A DNA stretch of 64,000 nucleotides from Acidobacteriota bacterium (GCA_003166795.1 PMUS01000014.1:101589-165588); one strand, 5' to 3'. Positions 43,502 through 53,027 are shown, counted from the first letter of the stretch. Notes: a model not told the origin generated them from the sequence alone. A program made the numbers and translations.

Positions 43502-44244
43502 CGTTGCTTTGGGGGCAGCGGATGCCGGTTCCAATCCTTATAAATCAGATACTTCGCGGGCGCCTTGCCGATCGCGCCAAACCATTGCGGGCACCACGGC
43601 CCCATCCAGATGAAGTCGCCGGCTGTGACCGGATACCAGGAATCGCCGAGCCTGTAAATTCCTCCGCCTTCGAGCATCAGCAGGCCATGCTCCATCACGT
43701 GCATTTCGACCATGCTGAGCGCGGCACCGGGCTGATACACCATCGTGTTCACGGCGAAATCGAAGCTCATCGTGTCCGGAAGCAGGCACTTCACCTGCAG
43801 GTCCGGGTCGTCGCCGAGCGCATGCGATTCGACGGCATCTTCGTTCGACAAAATTGCGGACGGCCGCTTCACCGAATCGAGCGGCTGGTACGATTTTTCG
43901 AACACAGCGACGCGGCTCGTTTGCGCCGCTACCACGCGGTGAGCCGGGCCTTCGGGGAAATAAGCGTAACCGCGCGCGGCGAGCTGATGCGACTTCCCTT
44001 CCCCTTCCACCTTGACGCTACCTTCCAGCACGTAGAGGAAGCGCTGCGCGTCCGTGGCGCCCAATTCGCCGCCGCTTTCGAACTCAGCCGTGTACTGCGT
44101 GAAAGCCGCGCCCAATGCTGGGCCCACATGCACAACCGCGCTGCAATTCTTCATGCCCGGCAGCGCGGTGCGCACGAAAGTGTCCGGCGTGAGCAGCAGG
44201 TGATTGGGTTGTTGGGAGCTTCGCGTGCGGCCAAGGTTATGCAA
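43498..44244 (-). CDS. allE: (S)-ureidoglycine aminohydrolase
   Basis: The best start is TTG 44244, eight bases after AAAGGAG, overlapping the allC stop by eight bases (248 residues, LHNLGRTRSSQQPNHLLLTP); the frame is open to 44325. It is a bicupin: one cupin with YVLEGSVKV, another with VMEHGLLMLEGGGIYRLG, which holds metal-binding Glu and His residues, and QWFGAIG near the end. It deaminates (S)-ureidoglycine to ureidoglycolate and ammonia. It lies between the allantoate and ureidoglycolate hydrolases, matching the pathway order. Confidence 0.93.
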   Translation of the reverse strand: MHNLGRTRSSQQPNHLLLTPDTFVRTALPGMKNCSAVVHVGPALGAAFTQYTAEFESGGELGATDAQRFLYVLEGSVKVEGEGKSHQLAARGYAYFPEGPAHRVVAAQTSRVAVFEKSYQPLDSVKRPSAILSNEDAVESHALGDDPDLQVKCLLPDTMSFDFAVNTMVYQPGAALSMVEMHVMEHGLLMLEGGGIYRLGDSWYPVTAGDFIWMGPWCPQWFGAIGKAPAKYLIYKDWNRHPLPPKQR

Positions 44245-45490
44245 GGTGCGTTCTCCTTTGAATGGCGGGTGAAGAAGCGAGCAGCGCGAGCAAGTGCGAG
44301 CCGGCGGCGATCGCTTTCGCCACATCCTCGACTCGTACGCTTTCCGCCGGATCGTGACTGATACCGCGCGGCGTCCGCAAGAAAATCATTGATGCGGGAA
44401 CTTTCTCGGCCAGGATCATCGCGTCGTGGCCCGCGCCGCTGACCATCACGTGCGGTTCGCAGCCTGTCCGCCGGATCGCTTGTTCGATTTGACGCGCGAG
44501 CGGCCGGTCCATGGCAACCGACGGCTGAGTCAAAAGCGTGGTATGCCGCACCGACAAGCCACGCCGCGCCGCGATTGTTTCGGCCAATCGCATTAGAGTC
44601 TCGACCGCACGGTCCCGGCTATCGTCCACACCGTGGCGCACGTCAAGAGTGAGACGGGTTTCTCCGGCAATCACGTTCGGCGCTCCCGGTTTGGCTGTAA
44701 TGCTGCCGATTGTTGCCACGAGGCCTTCAACGCGTTGCGCCTCGCGTTCGACGGCAGTGATCCACTCCGCGGCTGCGGCGATCGCGTCACGGCGCTGATT
44801 CATGGGAGTCGTGCCCGCGTGATTCACGCTGCCGATAAAAATGAATTCGAGCCTGCTCTGGCCGGCGATGGCCTCGACCACACCGAGCGGACGCTCCAAT
44901 CCGTCCAGAATCGGCCCTTGCTCGATGTGAAATTCCACGAAGCCGAGCGTGTCGCCCTTCAGAGCAGCTTCGGGAATCTCGCGCGGGTCCAGGCCGAAGT
45001 CCTGAATCGCCTGCCGGACGCAAACGCCATTTTCGTCCTTGCGGCTCAGCAATTCGTCATCGAGACGTCCCACAAGCGCGCGGCTTCCGATGAACGGCGT
45101 TCCGAAACGCTGTCCTTCTTCCTCGGAAAAGCCGATCACTTCGATTCCAAATGGCAGCCGCTTACCGTCCAATGCCTCAAGCAAAGCCACGCCAAGAACC
45201 ACTCCCAGAACGCCATCGAACGCTCCGGCGTTGGGCACTGTATCGAGATGCGATCCAATTAACAATCGCGGCGCGATCGCTTCCGCGGCGGGATAGAAGC
45301 CGCGCAGATTGCCGGCGGCGTCTATTCTTACCTTGGCTCCCAGCGGTTTTAGCCACGCCGCAATTTCGCGGTGGCATTCCCGCATGGGGGGCGAAAGAAA
45401 TGTCCTGCGCGTGCTGCCGTGGTCCTGGCTGAAACTCGCCAGCTTCCGGCAGCGCTCGATCGCCGTTCGCGCTCTGCTCTCGTCGCTCAT
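44237..45490 (-). CDS. allC: Allantoate amidohydrolase
   Basis: This 417-residue M20 amidohydrolase has GSHLDTVPNAGAFDGVLGV, SEEEGQRFG, HIEQGPILDG and SGAGHDAM, with all metal-binding residues in place. SEEEGQRFG in the catalytic Glu region is typical of AllC and distinguishes it from the paralogue downstream. It splits allantoate to ureidoglycine, CO2 and ammonia. It follows the uricase gene by 13 bp. Confidence 0.93.
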   Translation of the reverse strand: MSDESRARTAIERCRKLASFSQDHGSTRRTFLSPPMRECHREIAAWLKPLGAKVRIDAAGNLRGFYPAAEAIAPRLLIGSHLDTVPNAGAFDGVLGVVLGVALLEALDGKRLPFGIEVIGFSEEEGQRFGTPFIGSRALVGRLDDELLSRKDENGVCVRQAIQDFGLDPREIPEAALKGDTLGFVEFHIEQGPILDGLERPLGVVEAIAGQSRLEFIFIGSVNHAGTTPMNQRRDAIAAAAEWITAVEREAQRVEGLVATIGSITAKPGAPNVIAGETRLTLDVRHGVDDSRDRAVETLMRLAETIAARRGLSVRHTTLLTQPSVAMDRPLARQIEQAIRRTGCEPHVMVSGAGHDAMILAEKVPASMIFLRTPRGISHDPAESVRVEDVAKAIAAGSHLLALLASSPAIQRRTHLA

Positions 45491-45503
45491 GATTATGGGA
45501 AAT

Positions 45504-46352
45504 TCATCCGTTCCGCCGGATGCGCGCTTCGATGTAGCCGTGGGGTTCGTCGGTGGGCACGAATATTTCGTTCGGATTGTCCTGCCCGAAGCGCGAGAGG
45601 TCCACCAGCAGGCAATGCATGTTCGGCATCGTCAATTCGATCTCGTCAACCTCCGCGACGCTTTTGAGAACAGCCTCGCCCATCGCATACAGCGTGTGCT
45701 GCACGGACTTGCTTTCGTGCGCCGCAAATACCGCGAGCAGCACCTCGCGGATTTTGGGCCGCAGCGCAACGAATGCCAGATTATCCGCGGTGTAATTCCA
45801 TTGGGCGCGAAGCGCTGTGCCGAACAAGCGATCCGCGGTGGGCGGCAAGGTTGTGAGCGAATCCTTAACATAGCCTTCGAACCCCGATCCTGCCGTCTTC
45901 ATGATCACCAGATTTTCGAGTCCTGAAGTGACGGAGCATTTGCCGCCCGGTGCGCGAGTCAGTTTGGCAGTCCGTCGCTCGCCGCCCGTTTGCACGAAAG
46001 CGGTTGGATGCGGCTTTCCGCCCGCGACGAGATGCTCCCAGGCCTTTTCCGCAATCGTTACTTCCGCGCGCGACACTTGTGGATTTCGGCGCAGCAGGAA
46101 ATCAACCAGCTCCTTGCCGAAATCCTCCATGCACGCGGCGGATGAATCGCGCGCCAGCGAATAGACCGTGTTCTTCATCGTGTCCGTGGCGAGAATCTTG
46201 CTGTTGTCGCCATCCGTGAAGCAGGTCTCGAAATCGCCCTCGAGCAGTATCTCCAGAGTCCACTCGACAAAATCGTGCCGGTCGCGATGCCGCTTCACGC
46301 GCACCAGGCGGATACGCGATTTGCCGTACCGATTTTCGCCCAGCCCAATCAT
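45504..46352 (-). CDS. Urate oxidase (uricase)
   Basis: This 282-residue protein has the uricase catalytic Lys (YGKSRIRL), ATDTMKNTVYSLA with the essential Thr, and NPNEIFVPTDEPHGYIEA near the C-terminus. It oxidises urate to 5-hydroxyisourate with oxygen and without a cofactor. It sits between the HIU hydrolase and AllC genes. It is a complete single-domain form, unlike the Bacillus fusion with OHCU decarboxylase. Confidence 0.95.
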   Translation of the reverse strand: MIGLGENRYGKSRIRLVRVKRHRDRHDFVEWTLEILLEGDFETCFTDGDNSKILATDTMKNTVYSLARDSSAACMEDFGKELVDFLLRRNPQVSRAEVTIAEKAWEHLVAGGKPHPTAFVQTGGERRTAKLTRAPGGKCSVTSGLENLVIMKTAGSGFEGYVKDSLTTLPPTADRLFGTALRAQWNYTADNLAFVALRPKIREVLLAVFAAHESKSVQHTLYAMGEAVLKSVAEVDEIELTMPNMHCLLVDLSRFGQDNPNEIFVPTDEPHGYIEARIRRNG

Positions 46353-46356
46353 CGGA

Positions 46357-46704
46357 TCAGCTCCCCCGGTACGTCGTGTACCCGAATGGCCCCAAGAGCA
46401 GCGGAATGTGAAAGTGCGCTTCGCCCTCTCTTACCGTGAACGTGATTTGCACCAGAGGATAAAGTCCCGCGATTTTCTGCGCCGCGAAGTAATGCTCGGC
46501 ATCAAAACTCAAACGGTAATTTCCCGCGCGCAGGCTTTCGCCCGCCGGCAACAACTGGCCGCACCGGCCGTCCTGATCGGTGCGCGCCGAAGCGATCAAA
46601 CGCCAGCGGTCCGGGGCTTCTTGCCAATGGAGGCTGATCGGCACATCGCTTGCCGGCTTGCCTCGGGCCGTGTCGAGCACATGCGTTGAGATTTTTCCGC
46701 TCAT
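46357..46704 (-). CDS. uraH: 5-Hydroxyisourate hydrolase (transthyretin-like)
   Basis: I start it at ATG 46704, which overlaps the preceding stop (ATGA); 115 residues. The N-terminal STHVLDTARGKPA and the C-terminal tetrapeptide YRGS are diagnostic of HIU hydrolases and absent from vertebrate transthyretin. Active-site His residues are seen in HVLD and AHFHIPLLL. It hydrolyses the uricase product to OHCU. Confidence 0.96.
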   Translation of the reverse strand: MSGKISTHVLDTARGKPASDVPISLHWQEAPDRWRLIASARTDQDGRCGQLLPAGESLRAGNYRLSFDAEHYFAAQKIAGLYPLVQITFTVREGEAHFHIPLLLGPFGYTTYRGS

Positions 46705-48086
46705 CCCTGCAACCACTTTCCCAAGCGAATTTGGCTGATCTGCCGCTGCTGCTCGGCTGCTTCGCGCATTTCTGTACGATCATCATTCTGCAACCGATGC
46801 CGCAAAATCTGCAGGATTTCGGAGCCACTCTTGCCGCTTGCGCAAACGATAAAGATTCTCCCAAACCGCCGCTCGTAATCTCGGTTCGCCTCCTGCATGG
46901 CGGTCCTGACATTGTCATCTGCTGCATCCGCGTCTCGCTGCTCTTGCGAGGACCAGGCCGCGGACCGGGCCGTCGCGGATTCTGGTGCGCGCGATTCGCC
47001 GATCCTGGGGTGACTGGCGAAAGCCTCCATCCAATCCGGCTCGCTCAAATTCCGCCACGTTTCATCGGATGCGGCGAGCACGGACGCTTCGTCCTGAAAC
47101 GGCCTCCGAGCGGCCATGCCGCGAGCCCACGCGCGCGAGCCGCAACACGGCAAAATCTCGTTTTCGGCATCGTCCGCCGGCGAGCTATTCCAGCGCAACA
47201 ACACGGTGCTTCTCGCTCGCTGCGTTCCGCCAAGTTTTCCGAGGAACTCGGCAACCAGATTCGAGACGATCGCCGACCGGTATCTCGCGGTGGATCGAAT
47301 GTCGTCAATCGGTTGCACCTCAGCCGCCGCTGTCCTGCTCGCCAGTAGCACGAGCGACGGATCGAGCCGCTTTCGATCGAGCATGCGTTCGGTTTCCATC
47401 AAACGAATGGGCGTCGGAGCGACGCTTCCGAGCGCGATGCGCGCGTCGTAGACCTTTCCATCCTCCACTCGCGCCAGCGCCGCTATGCACACCTTGGAGA
47501 CAGCCTGCGCGTTGCGCGTTCCGACTTTTCGCATGTGGGAAATATATCCGCCGAATCGCCTTGGCAGGCACACCGCGCGAATCAGCTCGTCCGGCTTCAG
47601 CGTCATCTTCTTGTATCCCGTGTGAAAGGTCGAATACGGCACGCGACGTTCGCCACGGACGGAGACAAGAATCAGCTCCGCGTCGTACGCCAACAGCGCC
47701 GGCAGCGAATCCGCCGCGGGCGACGCGTTGACAATATTGCCGCCGAGCGTCCCTCGATTCTGATTCGAAACTCCGCCGGTCCAGCTTGCCGCCTTCGCGA
47801 GCATGGGAAATTCGCGCTGCACGGATTCGTGCTTGCGAAGATCGGTGTACGTGCAGCCCGCGCCAATCTGAATTTCTTCCGCGAACATCTCGATACGCCG
47901 CAGCTCCGGAAGGCGCGAGATGCTTACCAGCTTGCGCGCTCGTAGCGTGCCCGCGGCGAACTGCACCATCAGGTCCGTGCCGCCCGCGATCGGGAGCCAC
48001 CGGTCAGGCCCGCTCGCCAGCAGCGACACCGCGGCCTGCAGATTTGCGGGCGCGACCAGATCGAACTCCGCGGGATCGGACCTCAT
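46701..48086 (-). CDS. Xanthine dehydrogenase FAD subunit fused to OHCU decarboxylase
   Basis: This 461-residue protein joins two enzymes. Residues 1-285 are the FAD-binding subunit of a xanthine dehydrogenase (PIAGGTDLMVQ, SNQNRGTLGGNIVNASPAAD). Residues about 298-461 are an OHCU decarboxylase (CCGSRAWARGMAARRPF, the catalytic His in SHPRIGE at 358-364, FIVCASGKS). The linker shows no stop or frameshift. The two domains act at steps one and four of the pathway, so the fusion may tie flavin oxidation to the late decarboxylation, or merely co-express them. It overlaps both neighbours by four bases. Confidence 0.93.
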   Translation of the reverse strand: MRSDPAEFDLVAPANLQAAVSLLASGPDRWLPIAGGTDLMVQFAAGTLRARKLVSISRLPELRRIEMFAEEIQIGAGCTYTDLRKHESVQREFPMLAKAASWTGGVSNQNRGTLGGNIVNASPAADSLPALLAYDAELILVSVRGERRVPYSTFHTGYKKMTLKPDELIRAVCLPRRFGGYISHMRKVGTRNAQAVSKVCIAALARVEDGKVYDARIALGSVAPTPIRLMETERMLDRKRLDPSLVLLASRTAAAEVQPIDDIRSTARYRSAIVSNLVAEFLGKLGGTQRARSTVLLRWNSSPADDAENEILPCCGSRAWARGMAARRPFQDEASVLAASDETWRNLSEPDWMEAFASHPRIGESRAPESATARSAAWSSQEQRDADAADDNVRTAMQEANRDYERRFGRIFIVCASGKSGSEILQILRHRLQNDDRTEMREAAEQQRQISQIRLGKWLQG

Positions 48087-48574
48087 CTTGCGACGCCGCG
48101 CCGCGCGGCCGCGGCCACCGCCTCAAAAATCTGGACGTACCCTGTGCAGCGGCAAAGATTGCCCGCAAGCCCCTGCCGGATGTCGTCCGTCGTCGGCTCG
48201 GGTTTCTCGCGCAACAGATGAACGGCGGCGAGAATCATTCCCGGCGTGCAGATGCCGCATTGCGCGCCGCCATATTCCAGAAATGTCTCCTGCAGCGCGC
48301 AGGCTCGCGCGTCCCCGCCGAGCCCCTCGATCGTGACGACATCCGCCCCTTGCGCCTGAAGAACCGGCACGAGGCAGCTATCAACAAGCGCGCCATCCAT
48401 CAATACCGAGCACGCTCCACACTCGCCTTCTCCGCATCCTTCCTTCGTGCCCGTCAAACCGAGTTGTTGCCGCAGCACGTCCAGCAATCGGTCCATTGGA
48501 TACGCGCGCACGGTCCTGGGTTCGCCATTCACGGTCAGGGAAATTTCGCATTGGACGCCGCCTGTCTTCGTCAT
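48083..48574 (-). CDS. Xanthine dehydrogenase 2Fe-2S subunit
   Basis: The ATG at 48574 overlaps the Mo-subunit stop; 163 residues. Two [2Fe-2S] clusters are marked by EGCGEGECGACSV with SC nearby, and by CGICTPG and CRCTGY. This subunit carries electrons from molybdopterin to FAD. Names differ between species (xdhC in Escherichia coli, pucE in Bacillus), so none is given. Confidence 0.96.
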   Translation of the reverse strand: MTKTGGVQCEISLTVNGEPRTVRAYPMDRLLDVLRQQLGLTGTKEGCGEGECGACSVLMDGALVDSCLVPVLQAQGADVVTIEGLGGDARACALQETFLEYGGAQCGICTPGMILAAVHLLREKPEPTTDDIRQGLAGNLCRCTGYVQIFEAVAAAARRGVAR

Positions 48575-50838
48575 CGCACTCCGGCCGGAAAATGAGCGTC
48601 GCTTTCGCGCTTCGATGCGGAAGCCATCGCGTCGAAAATATCCTCCGGAAGCAGGGGGATCGAATCCATCGGAACCCCGAGCGCGTCTTCGATGGCATTC
48701 ACGATCGCGGGCGCGGGACCATCCATCGGAAGCTCGCCGATACCCTTTGCGCCGTATGCGCCGTGAGTGTTGCCCAGCTCCTCGAAGAAAACGCGGATGG
48801 GAGGCACGTCCGCCGAAGTCGGCATGATGTAATTCGTCATCTGGCCATTCTGCATGCGGCCGTCGCGCCATTCCACTTTTTCGTACAGAGCGAATCCGAT
48901 TCCTTGCGCGACGCCGCCGATGATTTGTCCCCGCGCGAGAACCGGATTCAACACCCTGCCAATTTCCTGCAGCGCGACGAAATCGTCCACCGTGACGCTG
49001 TATGTCGTCAGATCAACCGCGACTTCCGCCACGTAGACCGCCCACGCGAACGCCGAGTACGCTTCGCCGCGGTAGTTCTTATCGTCCCAGAAAATATTGG
49101 CCGGCTGATCGTAACGCGCGAGCGATCGAAATTGGCCGTGCGCGGCAACATACGCGCGGCATGCCGTGCGGAATTCTTCCGGCGTGTGATTCGCCGCGAG
49201 CGTCCCGGAAGCCGTCAGCGTCTGCTCCAGCCCCCGGGCGGCGGACGCCACCAGCTTCCCAACGACCATCGCCGTGCGCGATGCGACCGTGGGACCGCTG
49301 TTGGGCACGTCGCCGGTGTCGGGCTGCGCGATTTCGATATCGTCGTATGGCAGGCCAAGAGTCTCGGACGCAATCTGAGAAAGAACGGTGTTGGTTCCCT
49401 GCCCGAATTCGGTGCTGGAGACCAGTACGCGGACGCGACCCTCCGCCGTTCCCTCGACTCCCACGACGGATCTCAGATACCGCTCCCCCGATCCTGTAAA
49501 TCCCGCGCCGTGCAGAAAAGCGGCAATGCCCATTCCCTTTTTGGTGTTGCCGGACTCGTTCTCGCGCGCAAAACGCTGCTTCTTCTCTCGATACGACGAA
49601 TTTTCGAGTGCCCTGTCGAGCATGCCGCCAAGATCAATCGGTTCATTGATGGTTTGTTCCGTGATCGTTGTCTGCCCCTGCTTCAGAAAATTGACGCGCC
49701 GGATTTCAACAGGCGACAACCTCACAGCGCGCGCGATCCGATCCATGTGCCGCTCCATCGCAAAAAGGCTTTGCGGCGCGCCAAAGCCGCGAAACGCTCC
49801 GTGCGGCGGCGCGCTCGTGGCCACCGCCTTCGCTCGCACGCGAATGGCGGGCCATTCGTACGGGCCGCCGGCATGAATCGTGGCTCGCGAAAGAACGACG
49901 GGCGACAGCGTCAAATACGCGCCGCCATCAATCGTCAGATCAATTTCGCCGCCGAGAATTTTGCCGTCTTTGCGAACGGCGGTGCGATGCCGCGTCCGCG
50001 AGGGGTGCCGTTTTGTCGTCGCAACCATGTCCTCCGCGCGGTCGTAGATGATTTTCACGGGCCGCCTGGACTTCATCGCCAGCAGCGCCGCGTGTGCCGC
50101 AAGCATGGAGGGATATTCCTCCTTGCCGCCAAACGCGCCGCCCGTTTCCGTTTGCACCACGCGAATTTTGGTTTCTGGCAGATTGAAAAGCGCCATCAGC
50201 GCCTTGTGGACGTAATAAGGGCACTGCAGCGAGCCCCACACGGTGACACCGCGTTCCGAATCGAACGCCGCGATCATCCCGTTCGTTTCGATATAGAGCT
50301 GCTCTTGGGCACCCGTGGTGTATTCGCCCTCGACGATGTAGTCGGCCTTGTTCCAAACCTCGTCCACATTTCCTTTTTGAATTAAGAACGTCTTGAAGGT
50401 ATTGTCCGCGCCCCAGATGATTTCACTTTGCCGCTCGCTTGCTTCGATGGTGAACACAGGCGGCAGAGCATCGTATTCGATGGAAACCGCTTCGACGGCT
50501 TTCGGCAGCGCATGACGGTCGGGATGGGCCAGCAATAGGATCGGCTCCTCCGGATGATTGACGACCCCATCCGCAAGGCAGGGCTGATCGTTTTCAATCA
50601 GCGCGATATGGTTTTTTCCCGGAATGTCCTGCGCGGTGACGACCACGAAATCGTTCCAATTGATTCCGGGACCGAAGGTTATCTTTTTGATTTTGCCCCG
50701 CGGGATTCGGCTGCGCACCGTGGCCCCGTAGAGCATGCCCGGCATCGAGATGTCGTCAATGTACCGTGCTCGTCCCGTGACTTTGTCGCGCCCTTCCTTG
50801 CGCGGCGCGGACAGGCCGACGATGCGATCGTCTTTCAC
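48571..50838 (-). CDS. Xanthine dehydrogenase molybdopterin-binding subunit
   Basis: This 755-residue protein has the aldehyde/xanthine oxidase N-domain (KVTGRARYIDDISMPGMLYG), the molybdopterin-binding motifs (GGAFGGKEE, GAFRGFGAP) and the catalytic Glu region (AKGIGELPMDG). It hydroxylates hypoxanthine and xanthine to urate. The accessory insertion factor (XdhC/PucA type) is not in the window. Allantoinase lies 120 bp upstream on the same strand. Substrate choice follows from context. Confidence 0.94.
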   Translation of the reverse strand: MKDDRIVGLSAPRKEGRDKVTGRARYIDDISMPGMLYGATVRSRIPRGKIKKITFGPGINWNDFVVVTAQDIPGKNHIALIENDQPCLADGVVNHPEEPILLLAHPDRHALPKAVEAVSIEYDALPPVFTIEASERQSEIIWGADNTFKTFLIQKGNVDEVWNKADYIVEGEYTTGAQEQLYIETNGMIAAFDSERGVTVWGSLQCPYYVHKALMALFNLPETKIRVVQTETGGAFGGKEEYPSMLAAHAALLAMKSRRPVKIIYDRAEDMVATTKRHPSRTRHRTAVRKDGKILGGEIDLTIDGGAYLTLSPVVLSRATIHAGGPYEWPAIRVRAKAVATSAPPHGAFRGFGAPQSLFAMERHMDRIARAVRLSPVEIRRVNFLKQGQTTITEQTINEPIDLGGMLDRALENSSYREKKQRFARENESGNTKKGMGIAAFLHGAGFTGSGERYLRSVVGVEGTAEGRVRVLVSSTEFGQGTNTVLSQIASETLGLPYDDIEIAQPDTGDVPNSGPTVASRTAMVVGKLVASAARGLEQTLTASGTLAANHTPEEFRTACRAYVAAHGQFRSLARYDQPANIFWDDKNYRGEAYSAFAWAVYVAEVAVDLTTYSVTVDDFVALQEIGRVLNPVLARGQIIGGVAQGIGFALYEKVEWRDGRMQNGQMTNYIMPTSADVPPIRVFFEELGNTHGAYGAKGIGELPMDGPAPAIVNAIEDALGVPMDSIPLLPEDIFDAMASASKRESDAHFPAGVR

Positions 50839-50960
50839 GTCAAGCTCGGCAAGAACATATGGAGATAATCGAAGTTTGACCCGAAAGATTTTTTCGGGCT
50901 GGCAATATTGTGAACGAAAACTGGCGGGATTTGTATACCTGATTTCCGCCGGCGGCGCTG

Positions 50961-52310
50961 CTACGACCGATATTCCCGGCCCGTCGGCTCGCCGGGGAAT
51001 TTGCCCTCGGCGAAGATTCGCTTCCCTCTCAGGTAGGTCGCCTTGACGACGCCGCGAAGTTTTTCACCCATGTACGCAGAAACTGCGTGCCGATAGTGCA
51101 GGCGCTCCGGCGTGACCGTGAATTCCGCCTCCGGCTCGAATACGACGAAATCCGCGTCGCACCCCGCCGCGATTCGCCCTTTGCGCGAACCGTATCCGGC
51201 CAATTCGGCGGGCCCTTCGGCCATCCACCGCGCGATATCTCGCAGCGTGAATCCTCTTTGGCTTGCGTCGGTCCACATCACCGGCAGCGCCATGGAGAGA
51301 CTCGCAATACCGCCCCATGCAGTTTTGAAATTTCCATTTTCCAGCTGCTTCATGGACGGAGGGCAAGGAGAATGATCTGTCGCGACAAAATCGATCACTC
51401 CTTCGCGCAGTCCCTGCCACAATTTCTCGCGGTTTTCGCGGCTTCGAATTGGCGGAGCGCATTTGCGGAGCGTCGCACCGTCCGCGATCGTTTCGGCGGT
51501 GAAATGCAAATAGTGCGGGCACGTTTCCACGCTCACCGGAAGCCCCTCCGCGCGCGCGTTGCGCAGCTCGTCCAGCGCCTGCCACGTCGCCAGATGAACG
51601 ACGTGCAGACGAAACTGATACTCCCCGCAGAGCAATAGCAGCAGCCGAATCGCCGATAGCTCCGCTTCGTCCGGGCGCGATTGGAGGTACGTCGCATACG
51701 ATTTCCAATCGGCGTCTGCCAAACCTGCCGTGGCTGCTTCGATAGGTCCGGCGAGCTCCGCGTGAACCAGCAGCGGCAGACCCGTTCGCGCCACGTGAGG
51801 GAGCGCGGCGCGCAGCTCCGATTCGGTGACCATCGTGAAGCCGTCAATGCCGGGATGAATCAAAAAACATTTGAAACCCAGCACGCCCGCGCCGGCGAGT
51901 TTTTCAATGTCCCGTTGATTGTCGGCAACCACGCTGCCCCACGCCGCCCAATCCACTCGACATCTGCCGCGCGCTGCTTCACGCTTCGCTTCGAGCGCAG
52001 CCACGGTGCTCGTGGCCGGCAGGCAATTCAGCGGCATGTCCACGAGCATGGTGTAACCGCCTGCCGCGGCAGCGCGCGTTGCCGTCTCGAATCCCTCCCA
52101 CTCCGATCTTCCGGGATCGTTGATGTGCACGTGCGAATCTACGAGCCCCGGCAGAATCGCTGCGTCGCCGAAATCCTGAATTTGCGCGCCCGCCGGCGCC
52201 TGTTCGATGGGCACAATCGCCTGGATCTTTTCGCCCTCGACGAGCACCGCAGCCTCCCGTATTCCTTCCGGGGCCACGACACGTTTCGAGAGAAAAGCTT
52301 GTAGAGTCAT
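50961..52310 (-). CDS. allB: Allantoinase
   Basis: I start it at ATG 52310 (449 residues, MTLQAFLSKR), although a GTG at 52349 is open. Metal-site motifs of cyclic amidohydrolases are complete: DSHVHINDPGRSEWEG, FKCFLI (carboxylated Lys), HVVHLAT and ATDHSPC. It opens the hydantoin ring of allantoin to allantoate. It should head the purine operon, divergent from guanine deaminase. Confidence 0.94.
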   Translation of the reverse strand: MTLQAFLSKRVVAPEGIREAAVLVEGEKIQAIVPIEQAPAGAQIQDFGDAAILPGLVDSHVHINDPGRSEWEGFETATRAAAAGGYTMLVDMPLNCLPATSTVAALEAKREAARGRCRVDWAAWGSVVADNQRDIEKLAGAGVLGFKCFLIHPGIDGFTMVTESELRAALPHVARTGLPLLVHAELAGPIEAATAGLADADWKSYATYLQSRPDEAELSAIRLLLLLCGEYQFRLHVVHLATWQALDELRNARAEGLPVSVETCPHYLHFTAETIADGATLRKCAPPIRSRENREKLWQGLREGVIDFVATDHSPCPPSMKQLENGNFKTAWGGIASLSMALPVMWTDASQRGFTLRDIARWMAEGPAELAGYGSRKGRIAAGCDADFVVFEPEAEFTVTPERLHYRHAVSAYMGEKLRGVVKATYLRGKRIFAEGKFPGEPTGREYRS

Positions 52311-52421
52311 TGGATCAGTCGCTGCGCCGGCAAAGAATAGCTCCTGCACGAGCGTATCTTAGGAGTTTCAGTCTTTCAACACGCCCGCATCTTTAATAAG
52401 GGGCCGCTTTCCAATCCAGCT

Positions 52422-52427
52422 TATACT
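52422..52427 (+). promoter_or_regulatory. -10 element immediately before guaD
   Basis: TATACT ends seven bases before the guaD ATG, which has no ribosome site. Transcription would start at or near the A of the ATG, so a leaderless message is likely. No good -35 is present. Confidence 0.4.
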
Positions 52428-52433
52428 TTTCCA

Positions 52434-52901
52434 ATGAGCAGCACCTTCATGGCGCGCGCGATCCAGCTCTCAATTGAGAACGTGCGCACGGGTCGCGGCG
52501 GACCTTTCGGCGCAGTGGTCGCGAAAGGCGGCAAAATCATCGCCGAGGGCGTGAATTGCGTGACCGCGACGAATGATCCGACCGCGCACGCCGAAATCAT
52601 CGCCATCCGCGAGGCTTGCAGGAAGCTCGGCGCCTTCGAACTCGACGGTTGCGAAATTTACACGTCTTGCGAGCCCTGCCCGATGTGCCTGGGAGCGATT
52701 TACTGGACGCGGCCCGATCGCGTGTACTTCGGCAATACCGCCGCGGACGCGGCGGACGCCGGATTTGACGATTCCCTGATCTACAGTGAAATTCAGCAGC
52801 CGCATTCGCAGCGCAAGATACCCATGGTTCCGATGATGCGGGAAGAGGCTCTCGAAGGCTTTCGCACCTGGAAAAAGCAGATCAACAAAGTCCCCTATTG
52901 A
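52434..52901 (+). CDS. guaD: Guanine deaminase
   Basis: This 155-residue protein is of the nucleoside-deaminase fold, with PTAHAEIIAIREACR (Zn His and catalytic Glu) and TSCEPCPMCLGAIYW (two Zn Cys). The pattern GGPFGAVV..G, NDPTAHAE, CEPCPMCLGAIYW.RP, DAA.AGFDDS.IY.EI is that of Bacillus GuaD, distinct from tRNA adenosine deaminase. It makes xanthine from guanine, feeding the purine operon that starts divergently 123 bp away. Confidence 0.92.
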   Translation: MSSTFMARAIQLSIENVRTGRGGPFGAVVAKGGKIIAEGVNCVTATNDPTAHAEIIAIREACRKLGAFELDGCEIYTSCEPCPMCLGAIYWTRPDRVYFGNTAADAADAGFDDSLIYSEIQQPHSQRKIPMVPMMREEALEGFRTWKKQINKVPY

Positions 52902-52935
52902 CGCCTCCATCCGGCGTGCAGTTAGTTTTTCGCAG

Positions 52936-52955
52936 GGGCGCAGCGTGCTGCGCCC
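52936..52955. other. GC hairpin between guaD and the permease gene
   Basis: A perfect 8-bp stem (GGGCGCAG, CGTG loop, CTGCGCCC) lies between convergent genes; no T-tract follows. Confidence 0.45.
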
Positions 52956-53027
52956 GGCGAACATCCTTGGCGTGATGTAGACGATCCACCCCGCTTGCAC
53001 ACGCGCCGGAGGCACCTTAATGACGCG

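Noticed and set aside
48496-50385. Long open frame (629 codons) on the plus strand opposite the xanthine dehydrogenase genes
   Set aside because: It lies inside genes whose protein motifs are unambiguous and its product is Arg/His-rich without motifs. It is a shadow of high G+C coding sequence.
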